NCBI GenBank assembly: GCA_027486755.1
Contig: JAIXOM010000062.1
Location: 23,923 to 87,922 of the forward strand
DNA: 64,000 nt
Direction: 5' to 3'
Origin: Comamonadaceae bacterium
GTDB lineage: Bacteria; Pseudomonadota; Gammaproteobacteria; Burkholderiales; Burkholderiaceae_C
Below, piece by piece: positions 9,291-17,885 of the stretch. The position numbers and the translations under genes were made by a program. Within the stretch, counting starts at the first letter, position 1; the number at the start of each line of letters is the position of its first letter. Under the pieces are notes generated by a model. That model worked only from the letters and a program-made list of their open reading frames with translations. It searched no databases and had not been told where the DNA came from.

Positions 9291-11375
9291 TCAGTGGATG
9301 CGCATGCCCGGCTGGGCGCCGGGCCAGGGCTCGAGGATGTAGATACCGGGCTGGGCTTTTTCGTCGGCGTGGCTGGCGGCCAGGACCATGCCTTCGCTCA
9401 CGCCAAATTTCATCTTGCGTGGCGCCAGGTTGGCCACCAGGACGGTCAGCTTGCCTTGCAGATCGGCGGGCTGGTACATCGAGGCGATGCCGGAAAAGAC
9501 ATTGCGCGTCTTGCCTTCGCCCACATCGAGCGTCAGGCGCAGCAGCTTGGTCGAGCCTTCCACCGCCTCGCAGTTCACGATCTTGGCGATGCGCAGATCG
9601 ATCTTGGCAAAGTCGTCGATGGCAATGGTGGGCGCGATCTCTTCGCCTCCCGGCGCGCCCCCCGGCGCGCCCCCTGCCCCGCTTGCGGCAGAGGGCTGGG
9701 GTGAGGGTTCTTGCGCAGCCGGCGGCTCAAACAGGGCATCGAGCTGCTCGGGCGTGACCCGCTGCATCAGGTGCTGATAAGGCGCGATCGCCGCCACGTC
9801 CTGCACATCGTCCCAGCGGTCGAGCTTGCGGCCGACCAGCTTTTCCACCTCGCTCGCCAGGGTTGGCAGCACCGGTGCCAGGTAGCGGCTGAGCGTAGCG
9901 AAAGCGTTGATCAGCACTGAGCAGACCTGGTGCAACTTCTCGTTGTTGTCTTCCTTCTTGGCCAGCTCCCAGGGCTTGTTTTGGTCGACGTAGGCGTTGA
10001 CCTGATCGGCCAGGGCCATGATTTCTCGACTGGCCTTGCCGTACTCGCGGCTGTCGTAGTGCTCGGCAAGCGCTGTGCTGGCTTCGCGCAGGGTCTGCAG
10101 CAGGGCGGCGCCGGCCGCATCGAAGTGGGAGGTCAAGCGCCCGTCAAAACGTTTGGTCAAAAAGCCGGCCGCCCGGCTGGCGATGTTGATGTATTTGCCC
10201 ACCAGGTCTGAATTGACCCGCAGCATGAAGTCCTCGGCATTGAAGTCGATGTCCTCATTGCGGGCGCTGAGCTTGGCGGCCAGGTAGTAGCGCAGCCATT
10301 CGGGGTTCATGCCCAGGCTCAGGTATTTGAGCGGATCGAGCCCGGTGCCCCGGCTCTTGCTCATCTTCTCGCCGTTGTTGACCGTCAGAAAGCCATGCAC
10401 AAACACCTGGTTGGGCACCTTGCGGCCACTGAAGTGCAGCATCGCCGGCCAGAACAGGGTATGGAAGGTGATGATGTCCTTGCCGATGAAGTGGTACTGC
10501 TCGGTGGTCGGGTCAGCCATGAAGGCGGCGTAGTCACGGCCGGTCTTGCCGAAGTGGTTTTTCAGCGAGGCCAGGTAACCGACTGGCGCGTCCAGCCAGA
10601 CATAGAAGTACTTGCCCGGCGCGCCGGGAATCTCAATGCCGAAGTAGGGCGCATCGCGCGAGATGTCCCAGTCGCCCATCTTGGGCTTGCCGTCTTCGCC
10701 CGGGGCGATCCATTCGGTTATCTTGTTGAGCACCTCGCTTTGCACCGCGCCGCTGCTGGTCCAGGCCTTGAGAAACTCGATGCAACGCGCATCCGAGAGC
10801 TTGAAGAAAAAATGCTCCGAGTTCTTCAGCACCGGTTTGGCGCCCGACAGCGCCGAATAGGGGTTCTTCAGCTCGGTGGGGGAGTACACCGCGCCGCAGA
10901 CCTCGCAGTTGTCGCCGTATTGGTCCTTTGCGCCGCATTTGGGGCATTCGCCCTTGATGAAGCGATCGGGCAGGAACATGTTCTTGTCGGGGTCGAAGAA
11001 CTGTTCGATGGTGCGGGTCTCAATCAGCCCTGCCTTTTGAAGGTCCAGGTAGATCTGTTGAGCCAGTTCGTGGTTTTCGGGCGCGTCGGTCGAGTGCCAG
11101 TTGTCAAAACCGATGTGAAAGCCGTTGAGGTAGGGCGGCCGGCCGGCGGCAATGTCGGCCACAAACTGCTGCGGCGTCACGCCCGCCTTTTCAGCCGCGA
11201 TCATGATGGGCGCGCCGTGCGCGTCGTCGGCGCAGACAAAGTGCACCTCGTGGCCCTGCATGCGCTGGAACCGCACCCAGATGTCGGCCTGGATGTACTC
11301 CATGATGTGGCCGATGTGGAACTTGCCATTGGCATACGGCAAGGCGGTGGTGACGAACAGGCGACGCTGGGGCAT
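9291..11375 (-). CDS. metG: Methionyl-tRNA synthetase
   Basis: MetG charges tRNA-Met. The 694-residue class I synthetase has the HIGH motif in KFHIGHIM, a zinc knuckle with CPKC and CEVC pairs near residues 145-160, the [11 protein letters not shown] region, and KMSKS in [11 protein letters not shown]-terminal tRNA-binding (OB-fold, Trbp111-type) domain follows, from about residue 585 ([26 protein letters not shown]). The two parts are joined by a Pro/Ser/Ala/Gly-rich linker near residues 555-580. The linker DNA contains a segment like a genome repeat (CCCTCACCCCAGCCCTCT on the coding strand), see findings. The start ATG is firm because the HIGH motif sits in its normal place. Confidence 0.97.
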   Translation of the reverse strand: MPQRRLFVTTALPYANGKFHIGHIMEYIQADIWVRFQRMQGHEVHFVCADDAHGAPIMIAAEKAGVTPQQFVADIAAGRPPYLNGFHIGFDNWHSTDAPENHELAQQIYLDLQKAGLIETRTIEQFFDPDKNMFLPDRFIKGECPKCGAKDQYGDNCEVCGAVYSPTELKNPYSALSGAKPVLKNSEHFFFKLSDARCIEFLKAWTSSGAVQSEVLNKITEWIAPGEDGKPKMGDWDISRDAPYFGIEIPGAPGKYFYVWLDAPVGYLASLKNHFGKTGRDYAAFMADPTTEQYHFIGKDIITFHTLFWPAMLHFSGRKVPNQVFVHGFLTVNNGEKMSKSRGTGLDPLKYLSLGMNPEWLRYYLAAKLSARNEDIDFNAEDFMLRVNSDLVGKYINIASRAAGFLTKRFDGRLTSHFDAAGAALLQTLREASTALAEHYDSREYGKASREIMALADQVNAYVDQNKPWELAKKEDNNEKLHQVCSVLINAFATLSRYLAPVLPTLASEVEKLVGRKLDRWDDVQDVAAIAPYQHLMQRVTPEQLDALFEPPAAQEPSPQPSAASGAGGAPGGAPGGEEIAPTIAIDDFAKIDLRIAKIVNCEAVEGSTKLLRLTLDVGEGKTRNVFSGIASMYQPADLQGKLTVLVANLAPRKMKFGVSEGMVLAASHADEKAQPGIYILEPWPGAQPGMRIH

Positions 11376-11539
11376 GGGTGTGCGGGGTGAGGTGCGGGTG
11401 GCGCGGGGCCAAGCCCGCCGGCGGGCGAAGAGGGGATTTTATGCGGCCGGACTGGCGCTCAGCGCCCGCCCGGGCCCTGCGCTGGCGTGGGGCGGGGCCG
11501 GCGTTAGACTTTGAGTCGTTTTCTCTGGAGTTACCTTTC

Positions 11540-11701
11540 ATGGCCGCAGCATCGACAGCAAACCCCCAGCGCCTCCTGGGCGCCCTGCAGCGCGGCTTGG
11601 AGCCCAAGCTCAGCGCCAAGAGTACTTTTGTCACGGCTGCTGGCCAGACCACGGTGTTGTCGACCCTGTTTCCGACCATCACCGCCTGCAGGAACCCATG
11701 A
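11540..11701 (+). CDS. Hypothetical 53-residue ORF coupled to the LysR gene
   Basis: An ATG at 11540, preceded by a GGAG at 11527-11530, opens a 53-codon frame whose TGA overlaps the LysR start in an ATGA. The product begins MAAASTANPQRLLGALQRGL and is rich in Ala, Leu and Thr with one Cys; there is no signal peptide or clear domain. I do not recognise it. The ribosome site and the overlap suggest translation coupling with the regulator. It could also be a leader peptide or the 5' part of a mis-called longer gene. It is oriented away from metG, across a short GC-rich gap. Confidence 0.4.
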   Translation: MAAASTANPQRLLGALQRGLEPKLSAKSTFVTAAGQTTVLSTLFPTITACRNP

Positions 11702-12648
11702 GCAGCCTGGCCTCGCTGAGATACCTGCTGGCGCTCAATGAGCATCGCCATTTCGGGCGCGCGGCCCAGGCCTGCCACATCACGCAGCCGGCCCTGTCCA
11801 ACGCCTTGAAGGCCCTGGAAGAGGAGTTTGGCACCCCCATCGTCAAGCGCGGCCGCACCTATGCCGGTCTCACGCCTGAAGGCGAGCGGGTGCTGGTCAC
11901 GGCGCAGCGCATGCTGCACGAGCAGGCCTTGCTCATGCAGGACTTGGCCAGCACCGCCGAGCGGCCGCAGGGCAGGCTCAGCCTGGGTGTGGTGCCCACC
12001 GCCGTGCCGATTGCTACCCGTTTTGCCGCGCAATTGCAGGCTCGCCACCCGGGCATTGCGCCGGTGCTGCGCTCCATGAGCTCGCGCGAGATTGAAGAGG
12101 GTCTGGACAACCTCTCCCTGGACCTGGGCCTGGGCTTTGCCGAGCGCCTGGACGCTGGCAAGGCGCCGCCGCGTTTTGAGTTGTTGCCCCAGTACACCGA
12201 GCATTATTTTTTGGTGCGGCGGGCGGGGCGGCCGGCGCCGCAACTGAGCCTGGGCGCGCCCATGCCTTGGGCCCAAGCGGGCAGCTTGCGCTTGTGCCTG
12301 CTCACGCCCGAGATGCACAACCGCAGCCTGGTCGACAGCGCCTTCGAGCGCGCCGGCGTGCAAGTACGGCCGGTGATGGAAACCGACTCGGTGCTCACCC
12401 TGGCGCTGGCGGTGCAGGCCGGCGATGTGGCCAGCGTGCTGCCCGGCGCCTTGGTGGGCGCGGTGCGCAGCCAGGGCGAGCTCGAAGCCCTGCCCCTGGT
12501 CGAGCCCGAGATGCTGACGCCGCTGGTTTTTGCCAGCTTGGCTCAGTCGCGTCCCTCGCGGGTGCTGCAGGCGGCATTGGCGCTGGCGGCCGATGAGCAG
12601 TGGCTGGCGCAAGCCGCTGCGCACAGCGGCGGGCTGCAGGGCCTGTAG
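11698..12648 (+). CDS. LysR-family regulator next to formate dehydrogenase
   Basis: A 316-residue LysR-type regulator. The N-terminal winged helix-turn-helix is plain (LRYLLALNEHRHFGRAAQAC, then ITQPALSNALKALEEEFGTP), followed by the co-inducer domain with GVVPTAVPI and DLGLGFAE. The N-terminus resembles OxyR-like CynR/CbbR subgroups, but no redox Cys pair of OxyR is present, so it should not be named OxyR. It lies directly upstream of fdhB in the same orientation. The analogy with FdsR of Cupriavidus suggests control of the formate dehydrogenase genes; this is inference from position. A dyad fitting a LysR box is found at 12830-12844. Confidence 0.85.
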   Translation: MSSLASLRYLLALNEHRHFGRAAQACHITQPALSNALKALEEEFGTPIVKRGRTYAGLTPEGERVLVTAQRMLHEQALLMQDLASTAERPQGRLSLGVVPTAVPIATRFAAQLQARHPGIAPVLRSMSSREIEEGLDNLSLDLGLGFAERLDAGKAPPRFELLPQYTEHYFLVRRAGRPAPQLSLGAPMPWAQAGSLRLCLLTPEMHNRSLVDSAFERAGVQVRPVMETDSVLTLALAVQAGDVASVLPGALVGAVRSQGELEALPLVEPEMLTPLVFASLAQSRPSRVLQAALALAADEQWLAQAAAHSGGLQGL

Positions 12649-12900
12649 TCGCCCGATGAATTGCTAGCGAAGGCGCGCTGGCACTGGTTTTTGAAGGCCC
12701 CTAGCTTCTCGACTTCCTGGGCCTGCGCCAAGGCTATGTGTCCAGCCAAAAATCAAGCCATAGGCGGTATTGAGCGGCACTGATGCCCACCTAAACTGAG
12801 CCTTCGTGGCCTGGCTCCCAGGGACTTTGATTCAGTCTCTGAATAGAGTCATATGCCTCGCAAATTTGACGCGGTGTTGGGCGTCAGGCGACATTCGGGC
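12649..12900 (+). promoter_or_regulatory. Regulator-fdhB spacer with LysR-type dyad at 12830-12844
   Basis: The gap between the LysR gene and fdhB holds the perfect dyad ATTCAG-TCT-CTGAAT at 12830-12844. Its inner part has the T-N11-A form typical of LysR boxes. No good -35/-10 pair stands out. If the dyad is the operator, the fdh promoter overlaps or lies just downstream of it. Confidence 0.45.
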
Positions 12901-14856
12901 ATGACTGCTTCTCTTGCCTCTCCCCCCGTGACCCGCGTGCCGCTCGACGGCCTGCGACAAAGCCTCAAGCGCCACGCCAAGCTCAAGGGCCGCCAGCCGG
13001 ATGATGCCTCCCTGGCCGAGGTGCGCGCCTTGATCGGCCCTCGCCCCGAAGGCGGCCACCGCCGCGACCTGTTGATCGAGCACCTGCACCTGCTGCAAGA
13101 CGCCTACCTGGGCTTGCACGAGCGGCACCTGGTGGCGCTAGCCCGGGAGATGAACATTCCCATGGCCGAGGTCTACGAGGTGGCGAGTTTTTATCACCAC
13201 TTTGACATCCTGCGCGAGGGTGAATCGGCGGCGGCGCTGACGGTGCGGGTGTGTGATGGACTGCCCTGCGAAATGCAGGGGGCGCGGGCGCTGCTGGAGA
13301 GGCTGCCGGCCATTTTGGGGAGCGAGGTGCGGGTGATTGCTGCGCCGTGCATTGGCCGCTGTGAGCAGGCGCCGGCGGCGCTGGTGGGGCAGCGGGCGGT
13401 GCCTTGGGCCAGGGTTGAGAAAATTGCCGAGGTCTGTGGGCACGCGATGCCCCTCTCCCCAGAGGGGCGAGGGAGTCATGCGGGCTTCCATGCGATGGAG
13501 GAACTAGGGAGTGATGCTGGCCCCCATTCGGCGGAGGGGCGAGGGAGCGATGTAGATCCTCTTGCGAGTGAGGGGCGAGCTAATCATGTGGCGGCTCGCG
13601 CTAGTGAGGGGAGGGGGAGTCAGACGGCGCCCCTTTCAGCACAGGTGAGCCCTGTCTTACTCCCTCTCCCTCTGGGAGAGGGCAGGGGTGAGGGCACGGA
13701 AGTCGATTACGCGGCCTACCTCTCAAAAGGCGGCTACACCCTGGCCCGGCGTATCGTCAGCGGCGAGCTGCCCGACGACGAGGTGATCCGCGCCCTTGAA
13801 GGCTCGGGCCTGCGCGGCCTGGGCGGGGCCGGTTTTCCGGCTGGGCGCAAGTGGCGCATCGTGCGCGATCAAGCCGCGCCGCGCCTGATGGCCGTCAACA
13901 TCGACGAGGGCGAGCCTGGCACTTTCAAGGACCGCACTTACCTGGAGCGCGACCCGCACCGCTTTCTTGAAGGCATGCTGATCGCCGCCCACGTGGTGGG
14001 CACCGAGGCCTGCTACATCTACCTGCGCGACGAGTACCACGACTGCCGGCGCCTGCTGGCCGCCGAGATTGCCAAGCTGCAGGCCGACCCGCCTTTCCCG
14101 CTGCCGCGCATCGAACTGCGCCGGGGCGCAGGCGCCTACATCTGCGGCGAAGAGTCGGGCATGATCGAGAGCATCGAGGGCAAGCGGGGCGAACCGCGCA
14201 TGCGCCCGCCCTACATCGCGCAGGTGGGCCTGTTTGGCCGGCCCACGCTGGAGCACAACTTTGAGACGCTGTACTGGGTGCGCGAGATCGTCGAGCGCGG
14301 ACCGCAGTGGTTCGCCTCCCAGGGCGCCAACGGCCGCCAGGGCCTGCGGTCTTTCAGCGTGAGCGGCCGCGTCAAGAACCCGGGTGTCAAACTCGCGCCG
14401 GCCGGCATCACGCTGCGCGAGTTGGTGGACCAGCACTGCGGCGGCATGGCCGAGGGCCATGCGCTTTACGCCTACCTGCCGGGTGGCGCTTCTGGCGGCA
14501 TTTTGCCGGCGCATCTCGCCGATATTCCGCTGGACTTTGACACCTTGCAGCCCTACGGCTGCTTCATAGGCTCGGCGGCGGTGATCGTGCTCAGCCAGCA
14601 GGACAAGGCGCGCGACGCGGCGCTGAATATGATGAATTTTTTCGCACACGAGAGCTGCGGCCAGTGCACGCCCTGCCGGGTGGGCACGGCCAAGGCCGCG
14701 CAGCTCATGGCCGCCCCGGTGTGGGACGCGGCCACCTTGCAGGACCTGAGCGCGGTGATGGTGGACGCGTCCATCTGCGGCCTGGGCCAGGCCGCGCCCA
14801 ACCCGGTGCAAAGCGTGCTCAAGCACTTTGCCCATGAAGTCGGAGTTGCCGCATGA
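12901..14856 (+). CDS. fdhB: NAD-dependent formate dehydrogenase beta subunit (fused NuoE/NuoF type)
   Basis: This subunit takes electrons from the alpha subunit and reduces NAD. Residues 1-180 are a NuoE-like [2Fe-2S] domain with ligands in VCDGLPCEM and APCIGRCEQ. Residues 270-651 are NuoF-like, with the NADH/FMN site GLGGAGFPAGRKW and DEGEPGTFKDR, and the [4Fe-4S] motif ESCGQCTPCRVGT. The fused form matches FDH1 of Methylobacterium (about 570 residues); this protein is about 80 longer. The extra length is a linker at about residues 182-265, encoded by repeat DNA (five 36-base units plus a palindrome). I chose ATG 12901 because the family homology starts soon after; ATG 12853 would add 16 residues. 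Neither has a strong ribosome site. The stop overlaps fdhA by 4 bases. Confidence 0.92.
   Translation: MTASLASPPVTRVPLDGLRQSLKRHAKLKGRQPDDASLAEVRALIGPRPEGGHRRDLLIEHLHLLQDAYLGLHERHLVALAREMNIPMAEVYEVASFYHHFDILREGESAAALTVRVCDGLPCEMQGARALLERLPAILGSEVRVIAAPCIGRCEQAPAALVGQRAVPWARVEKIAEVCGHAMPLSPEGRGSHAGFHAMEELGSDAGPHSAEGRGSDVDPLASEGRANHVAARASEGRGSQTAPLSAQVSPVLLPLPLGEGRGEGTEVDYAAYLSKGGYTLARRIVSGELPDDEVIRALEGSGLRGLGGAGFPAGRKWRIVRDQAAPRLMAVNIDEGEPGTFKDRTYLERDPHRFLEGMLIAAHVVGTEACYIYLRDEYHDCRRLLAAEIAKLQADPPFPLPRIELRRGAGAYICGEESGMIESIEGKRGEPRMRPPYIAQVGLFGRPTLEHNFETLYWVREIVERGPQWFASQGANGRQGLRSFSVSGRVKNPGVKLAPAGITLRELVDQHCGGMAEGHALYAYLPGGASGGILPAHLADIPLDFDTLQPYGCFIGSAAVIVLSQQDKARDAALNMMNFFAHESCGQCTPCRVGTAKAAQLMAAPVWDAATLQDLSAVMVDASICGLGQAAPNPVQSVLKHFAHEVGVAA
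13462..13641 (+). repeat. Five 36-base tandem repeats inside fdhB
   Basis: Five consecutive 36-base units (13462, 13498, 13534, 13570, 13606) encode degenerate 12-residue repeats of the form EGRGSxxxPxxA. Each begins GAGG, mostly GAGGGGCGAGGGAG. The reading frame is kept because the unit is a multiple of three. The unit resembles the right half of the palindromic element CCCAGAGGGGCGAGGGAG that starts at 13451. Confidence 0.9.
13651..13696. repeat. Palindromic repeat element in fdhB
   Basis: CCCTCTCCC-TCT-GGGAGAGGG is a perfect stem at 13662-13682, followed by CAGGGGTGAGGGC. The same element occurs in fdhA at 15303-15335, and related forms lie at 44071-44100 and in metG. It encodes LLPLPLGEGRGEG in frame. 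Confidence 0.85.
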
Positions 14857-17800
14857 ACGCGCCCCTCAATGCCCAGCACCTGCAGCCTGCTACCGTGGAA
14901 TTCGAGCTCAACGGCCAGGCCGTGCAGGCCTCGGCCGGCGACACCATCCTGGCCGTGGCCAAGCGCTTGGGCGTGGAGATTCCGCACCTGTGCTTCAGCG
15001 AAGGCCTGAGGCCTGACGGCAACTGCCGCGCCTGCGTGGTCGAGATCGCCGGCGAGCGGACCTTGGCGCCCAGCTGCTGCCGCGCTGTGGCGCCGGGCAT
15101 GAAGGTGCAGTCGGGCAGCGAGCGCGCGCTCAAGAGCCAGAAGATGGTGCTGGAGATGCTGCTGTCGGACATGCCGGATGCTGGCTACAAGTGGAATGAT
15201 GGGGGCGGTGTGCTGCCCCTCACCCCAGCCCTCTCCCCAGAGGGGCGAGGGAGCCAAGAGGACCCCCGTTCCGCGCAGGGGCAAGGGCGCCCTGACTTAC
15301 TCCCTCTCCCTCTGGGAGAGGGTTGGGGTGAGGGCATCGGCCTGTCCCATACTCAGCCCGTCGGCCAGCACGGCGAGCTCAGCCTCTGGGCTGAGCGAAT
15401 GCAGGTCAAAGTGCGTCCCGCGCTCAAGGCCCTGCGCCGCAAGCAGCCCGAGGCCGACATCTCCCACCCGGCCATGGCCGTCAACCTCGACGCCTGCATC
15501 CAATGCACCCGCTGCGTGCGCGCCTGCCGCGAGGAGCAGGTCAATGACGTGATTGGCTACGCCCGTCGGGGCGCGCACAGCCAGATCGTGTTCGACTTGG
15601 CCGACCCCATGGGCGCCAGCACCTGCGTGGCCTGCGGCGAGTGCGTGCAGGCCTGCCCGACCGGCGCGCTCATGCCTAAGACGCAGATCGGCTCGCAGGT
15701 GGTGGACAAGACCGTGGACTCGGTCTGCCCCTTTTGCGGCGTGGGCTGCCAGCTGAGCTACAAGGTCAAAGACAACAAAATCGTCAGCGTCGAAGGCCGC
15801 GACGGGCCGGCCAACCACGGGCGGCTGTGCGTCAAAGGTCGATTCGGCTTTGACTATGCGCACAGTCCGCAGCGCTTGACCCAGCCTCTGATCCGCCGCG
15901 AGGGTGTGGCCAAGGACCCTGCCGCACTCGAAAACCTCAACCGCAATACGGCCGATTGGTCGCATGTTTTTCGTGAGGCCAGCTGGGAGGAAGCCCTGGC
16001 CCTGGCCGTCGGGGGCTTGAGGCGTCTGCGCGATTCCCACGGCCCCAAGTCGCTGGCCGGTTTTGGCTCGGCCAAGGGCAGCAACGAAGAGGCCTACCTG
16101 TTTCAAAAGCTGGTGCGCACCGGTTTTGGCAGCAACAACGTGGACCACTGCACCCGCCTGTGCCATGCCTCCAGTGTTGCCGCGCTGCTCGAAGGCGTGG
16201 GCTCGGGCGCGGTGAGTAATCAGGTGAGCGACGTGGCGCACAGCGAGTTGATTTTTGTGATCGGCTCCAACCCCACGGCCAACCATCCGGTGGCCGCCAC
16301 CTGGATGAAGAACGCGGTGCAGGCCGGCAAAAAGCTGGTGCTGGCCGACCCGCGCATCACCGACATCGGCCGCCATGCCTGGCGCACCCTGCAGTTCAAG
16401 CCCGATACCGATGTCGCCATGCTCAACGCCATGATCTACACCGTGATCGAAGAGGGTCTGACCGACCCGGCCTTTATCGCGCAGCGGGTCAAGGACTACC
16501 AAGCGCTGCGCGAGCGCATCCGTCCCTACGGCCCCGAGGCCATGGCGGCTATCTGCGGCATCCCGGCTGAGCGCTTGCGTGAAGTGGCTCGCGCCTACGC
16601 CACATCCAAGGCCTCCATGATTCTTTGGGGTATGGGGGTGAGCCAGCATGTGCATGGCACTGACAATGTGCGCTGCCTGATTGCGCTGGCCAGCATCACC
16701 GGCCAGATCGGCAAGCCCGGCTCCGGCCTGCACCCCCTGCGCGGGCAAAACAATGTGCAAGGCGCCAGTGACGCCGGGCTCATCCCAATGATGTTCCCCA
16801 ACTACCAGCGGGTGGCCGATAAAGCGGCCCACGCCTGGTTTGAAGACTTCTGGCAGAGCCCGCTCGATCCGCAGCCGGGCTATACCGTCACCGAGATCAT
16901 GGACAAGGCCATGGCCGATGACAGCGATCCGCACAAGGTGCGGGGCCTGTACATCATGGGCGAGAACCCGGCCATGAGTGACCCCGACCTCCACCATGCC
17001 CGCGCCGCTCTGGCCAGCCTCGAGCACCTGGTGGTGCAAGATATTTTCATGACTGAGACCGCCTGGCTGGCTGATGTGGTACTGCCTGCCACCGCCTGGC
17101 CAGAGAAGACCGGCACCGTCACCAACACCGACCGCATGGTGCAGATGGGCCGGCAGGGCCTGCAGCCCCCGGGCGATGCAAGGGCCGACCTGTGGCTCAT
17201 TCAGCAGATGGCCGCGGGCATGGGCCTGAGCTGGAATTACGCAGGCGAGCACCATGGCGTAGAGCAGGTCTACGAGGAGATGCGCCGTGCCATGCATGCG
17301 GTCATCAGCGGCATCAGCTGGCAGCGCCTGCAGCAGCACTCCAGCGTGACCTACCCTTGCCTGAGCGAGGACGATCCGGGTCAGCCCACGGTGTTCACCG
17401 AACACTTTGACACTCCGGATGGCCGGGTGCATCTGGTGCCGGCCGATCTCATCAGTGCCGACGAGCTGCCCGATGCGAGCTACCCCTTTGTGCTGATCAC
17501 CGGCCGCCAGCTCGAACACTGGCATACCGGCAGCATGACCCGCCGCGCCAGCATGCTTGACGCCATTGAGCCGGTGGCGGTGGCCTCGATGAACGGCGCC
17601 GATTTGCAGGCCCTGGGCGTGAGCGCCGGTGAGGTGATCACCATCGCCTCGCGTAGGGGCGCGGTGGTGGTGCAGGCCAGGCGCGATGACGGCACACCCC
17701 AGGGCTCGGTGTTCATGCCCTTTGCCTTCCATGAGGCGGCGGCCAATGTGCTGACCAATGGCGCGATTGATCCGGTGGGCAAGATCCCCGAATTCAAATA

Positions 17801-17885
17801 CTGTGCAGTCCAGGTGCAAGCCGGTGGCCAGCTGCCTGCGCAGCGCGGCTACCTTGGCCAGGCCCTGAGCCTGCAGCCTGTATGA
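14853..17885 (+). CDS. fdhA: NAD-dependent formate dehydrogenase alpha subunit (Mo/W-bis-MGD)
   Basis: The catalytic subunit oxidises formate to CO2. The 1010 residues contain a plant-type [2Fe-2S] domain (C47, C58, C61, C75/76) and a NuoG-like segment. Two [4Fe-4S] motifs follow, CIQCTRCVRAC (C215-C225) and CVACGECVQAC (C258-C268). The FdhF-type [4Fe-4S] motif is CPFCGVGC (C292, C295, C299) plus C326. The bis-MGD catalytic domain follows, and C437 in CTRLCHASS is the expected metal ligand with H438 after it. So this is a cysteine, not selenocysteine, enzyme. Residues 119-161 are an insertion encoded by a palindromic repeat element, between the [2Fe-2S] domain and the rest. It overlaps fdhB by ATGA and fdhD by ATGA. 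Confidence 0.96.
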   Translation: MNAPLNAQHLQPATVEFELNGQAVQASAGDTILAVAKRLGVEIPHLCFSEGLRPDGNCRACVVEIAGERTLAPSCCRAVAPGMKVQSGSERALKSQKMVLEMLLSDMPDAGYKWNDGGGVLPLTPALSPEGRGSQEDPRSAQGQGRPDLLPLPLGEGWGEGIGLSHTQPVGQHGELSLWAERMQVKVRPALKALRRKQPEADISHPAMAVNLDACIQCTRCVRACREEQVNDVIGYARRGAHSQIVFDLADPMGASTCVACGECVQACPTGALMPKTQIGSQVVDKTVDSVCPFCGVGCQLSYKVKDNKIVSVEGRDGPANHGRLCVKGRFGFDYAHSPQRLTQPLIRREGVAKDPAALENLNRNTADWSHVFREASWEEALALAVGGLRRLRDSHGPKSLAGFGSAKGSNEEAYLFQKLVRTGFGSNNVDHCTRLCHASSVAALLEGVGSGAVSNQVSDVAHSELIFVIGSNPTANHPVAATWMKNAVQAGKKLVLADPRITDIGRHAWRTLQFKPDTDVAMLNAMIYTVIEEGLTDPAFIAQRVKDYQALRERIRPYGPEAMAAICGIPAERLREVARAYATSKASMILWGMGVSQHVHGTDNVRCLIALASITGQIGKPGSGLHPLRGQNNVQGASDAGLIPMMFPNYQRVADKAAHAWFEDFWQSPLDPQPGYTVTEIMDKAMADDSDPHKVRGLYIMGENPAMSDPDLHHARAALASLEHLVVQDIFMTETAWLADVVLPATAWPEKTGTVTNTDRMVQMGRQGLQPPGDARADLWLIQQMAAGMGLSWNYAGEHHGVEQVYEEMRRAMHAVISGISWQRLQQHSSVTYPCLSEDDPGQPTVFTEHFDTPDGRVHLVPADLISADELPDASYPFVLITGRQLEHWHTGSMTRRASMLDAIEPVAVASMNGADLQALGVSAGEVITIASRRGAVVVQARRDDGTPQGSVFMPFAFHEAAANVLTNGAIDPVGKIPEFKYCAVQVQAGGQLPAQRGYLGQALSLQPV
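15217..15335. repeat. Inverted-repeat element inserted in fdhA
   Basis: Outer arms of 21 bases at 15217-15237 and 15314-15334 pair with one mismatch (CCCTCACCCCAGCCCTCTCC and its complement). Inside are CCCAGAGGGGCGAGGGAG and CCCTCTCCCTCTGGGAGAGG. The element is open in the fdhA frame and encodes a Pro/Gly/Arg-rich insert of about 40 residues. Confidence 0.9.

Noticed and set aside
11191..12624. 477-codon open frame on the minus strand opposite the LysR gene and metG start
   Set aside because: Overlaps two clear genes and has no recognisable domain.
11698..12648. Naming the LysR gene oxyR
   Set aside because: The N-terminus is similar, but the redox cysteine pair of OxyR is missing and the neighbour is formate dehydrogenase.
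13440..15340. CRISPR-like array in the fdh genes
   Set aside because: The repeats are degenerate, lack unique spacers and are part of coding sequence.
15297..17819. 840-codon open frame opposite fdhA
   Set aside because: Shadow of the GC-rich fdhA frame; His/Gly/Ala-rich nonsense composition.
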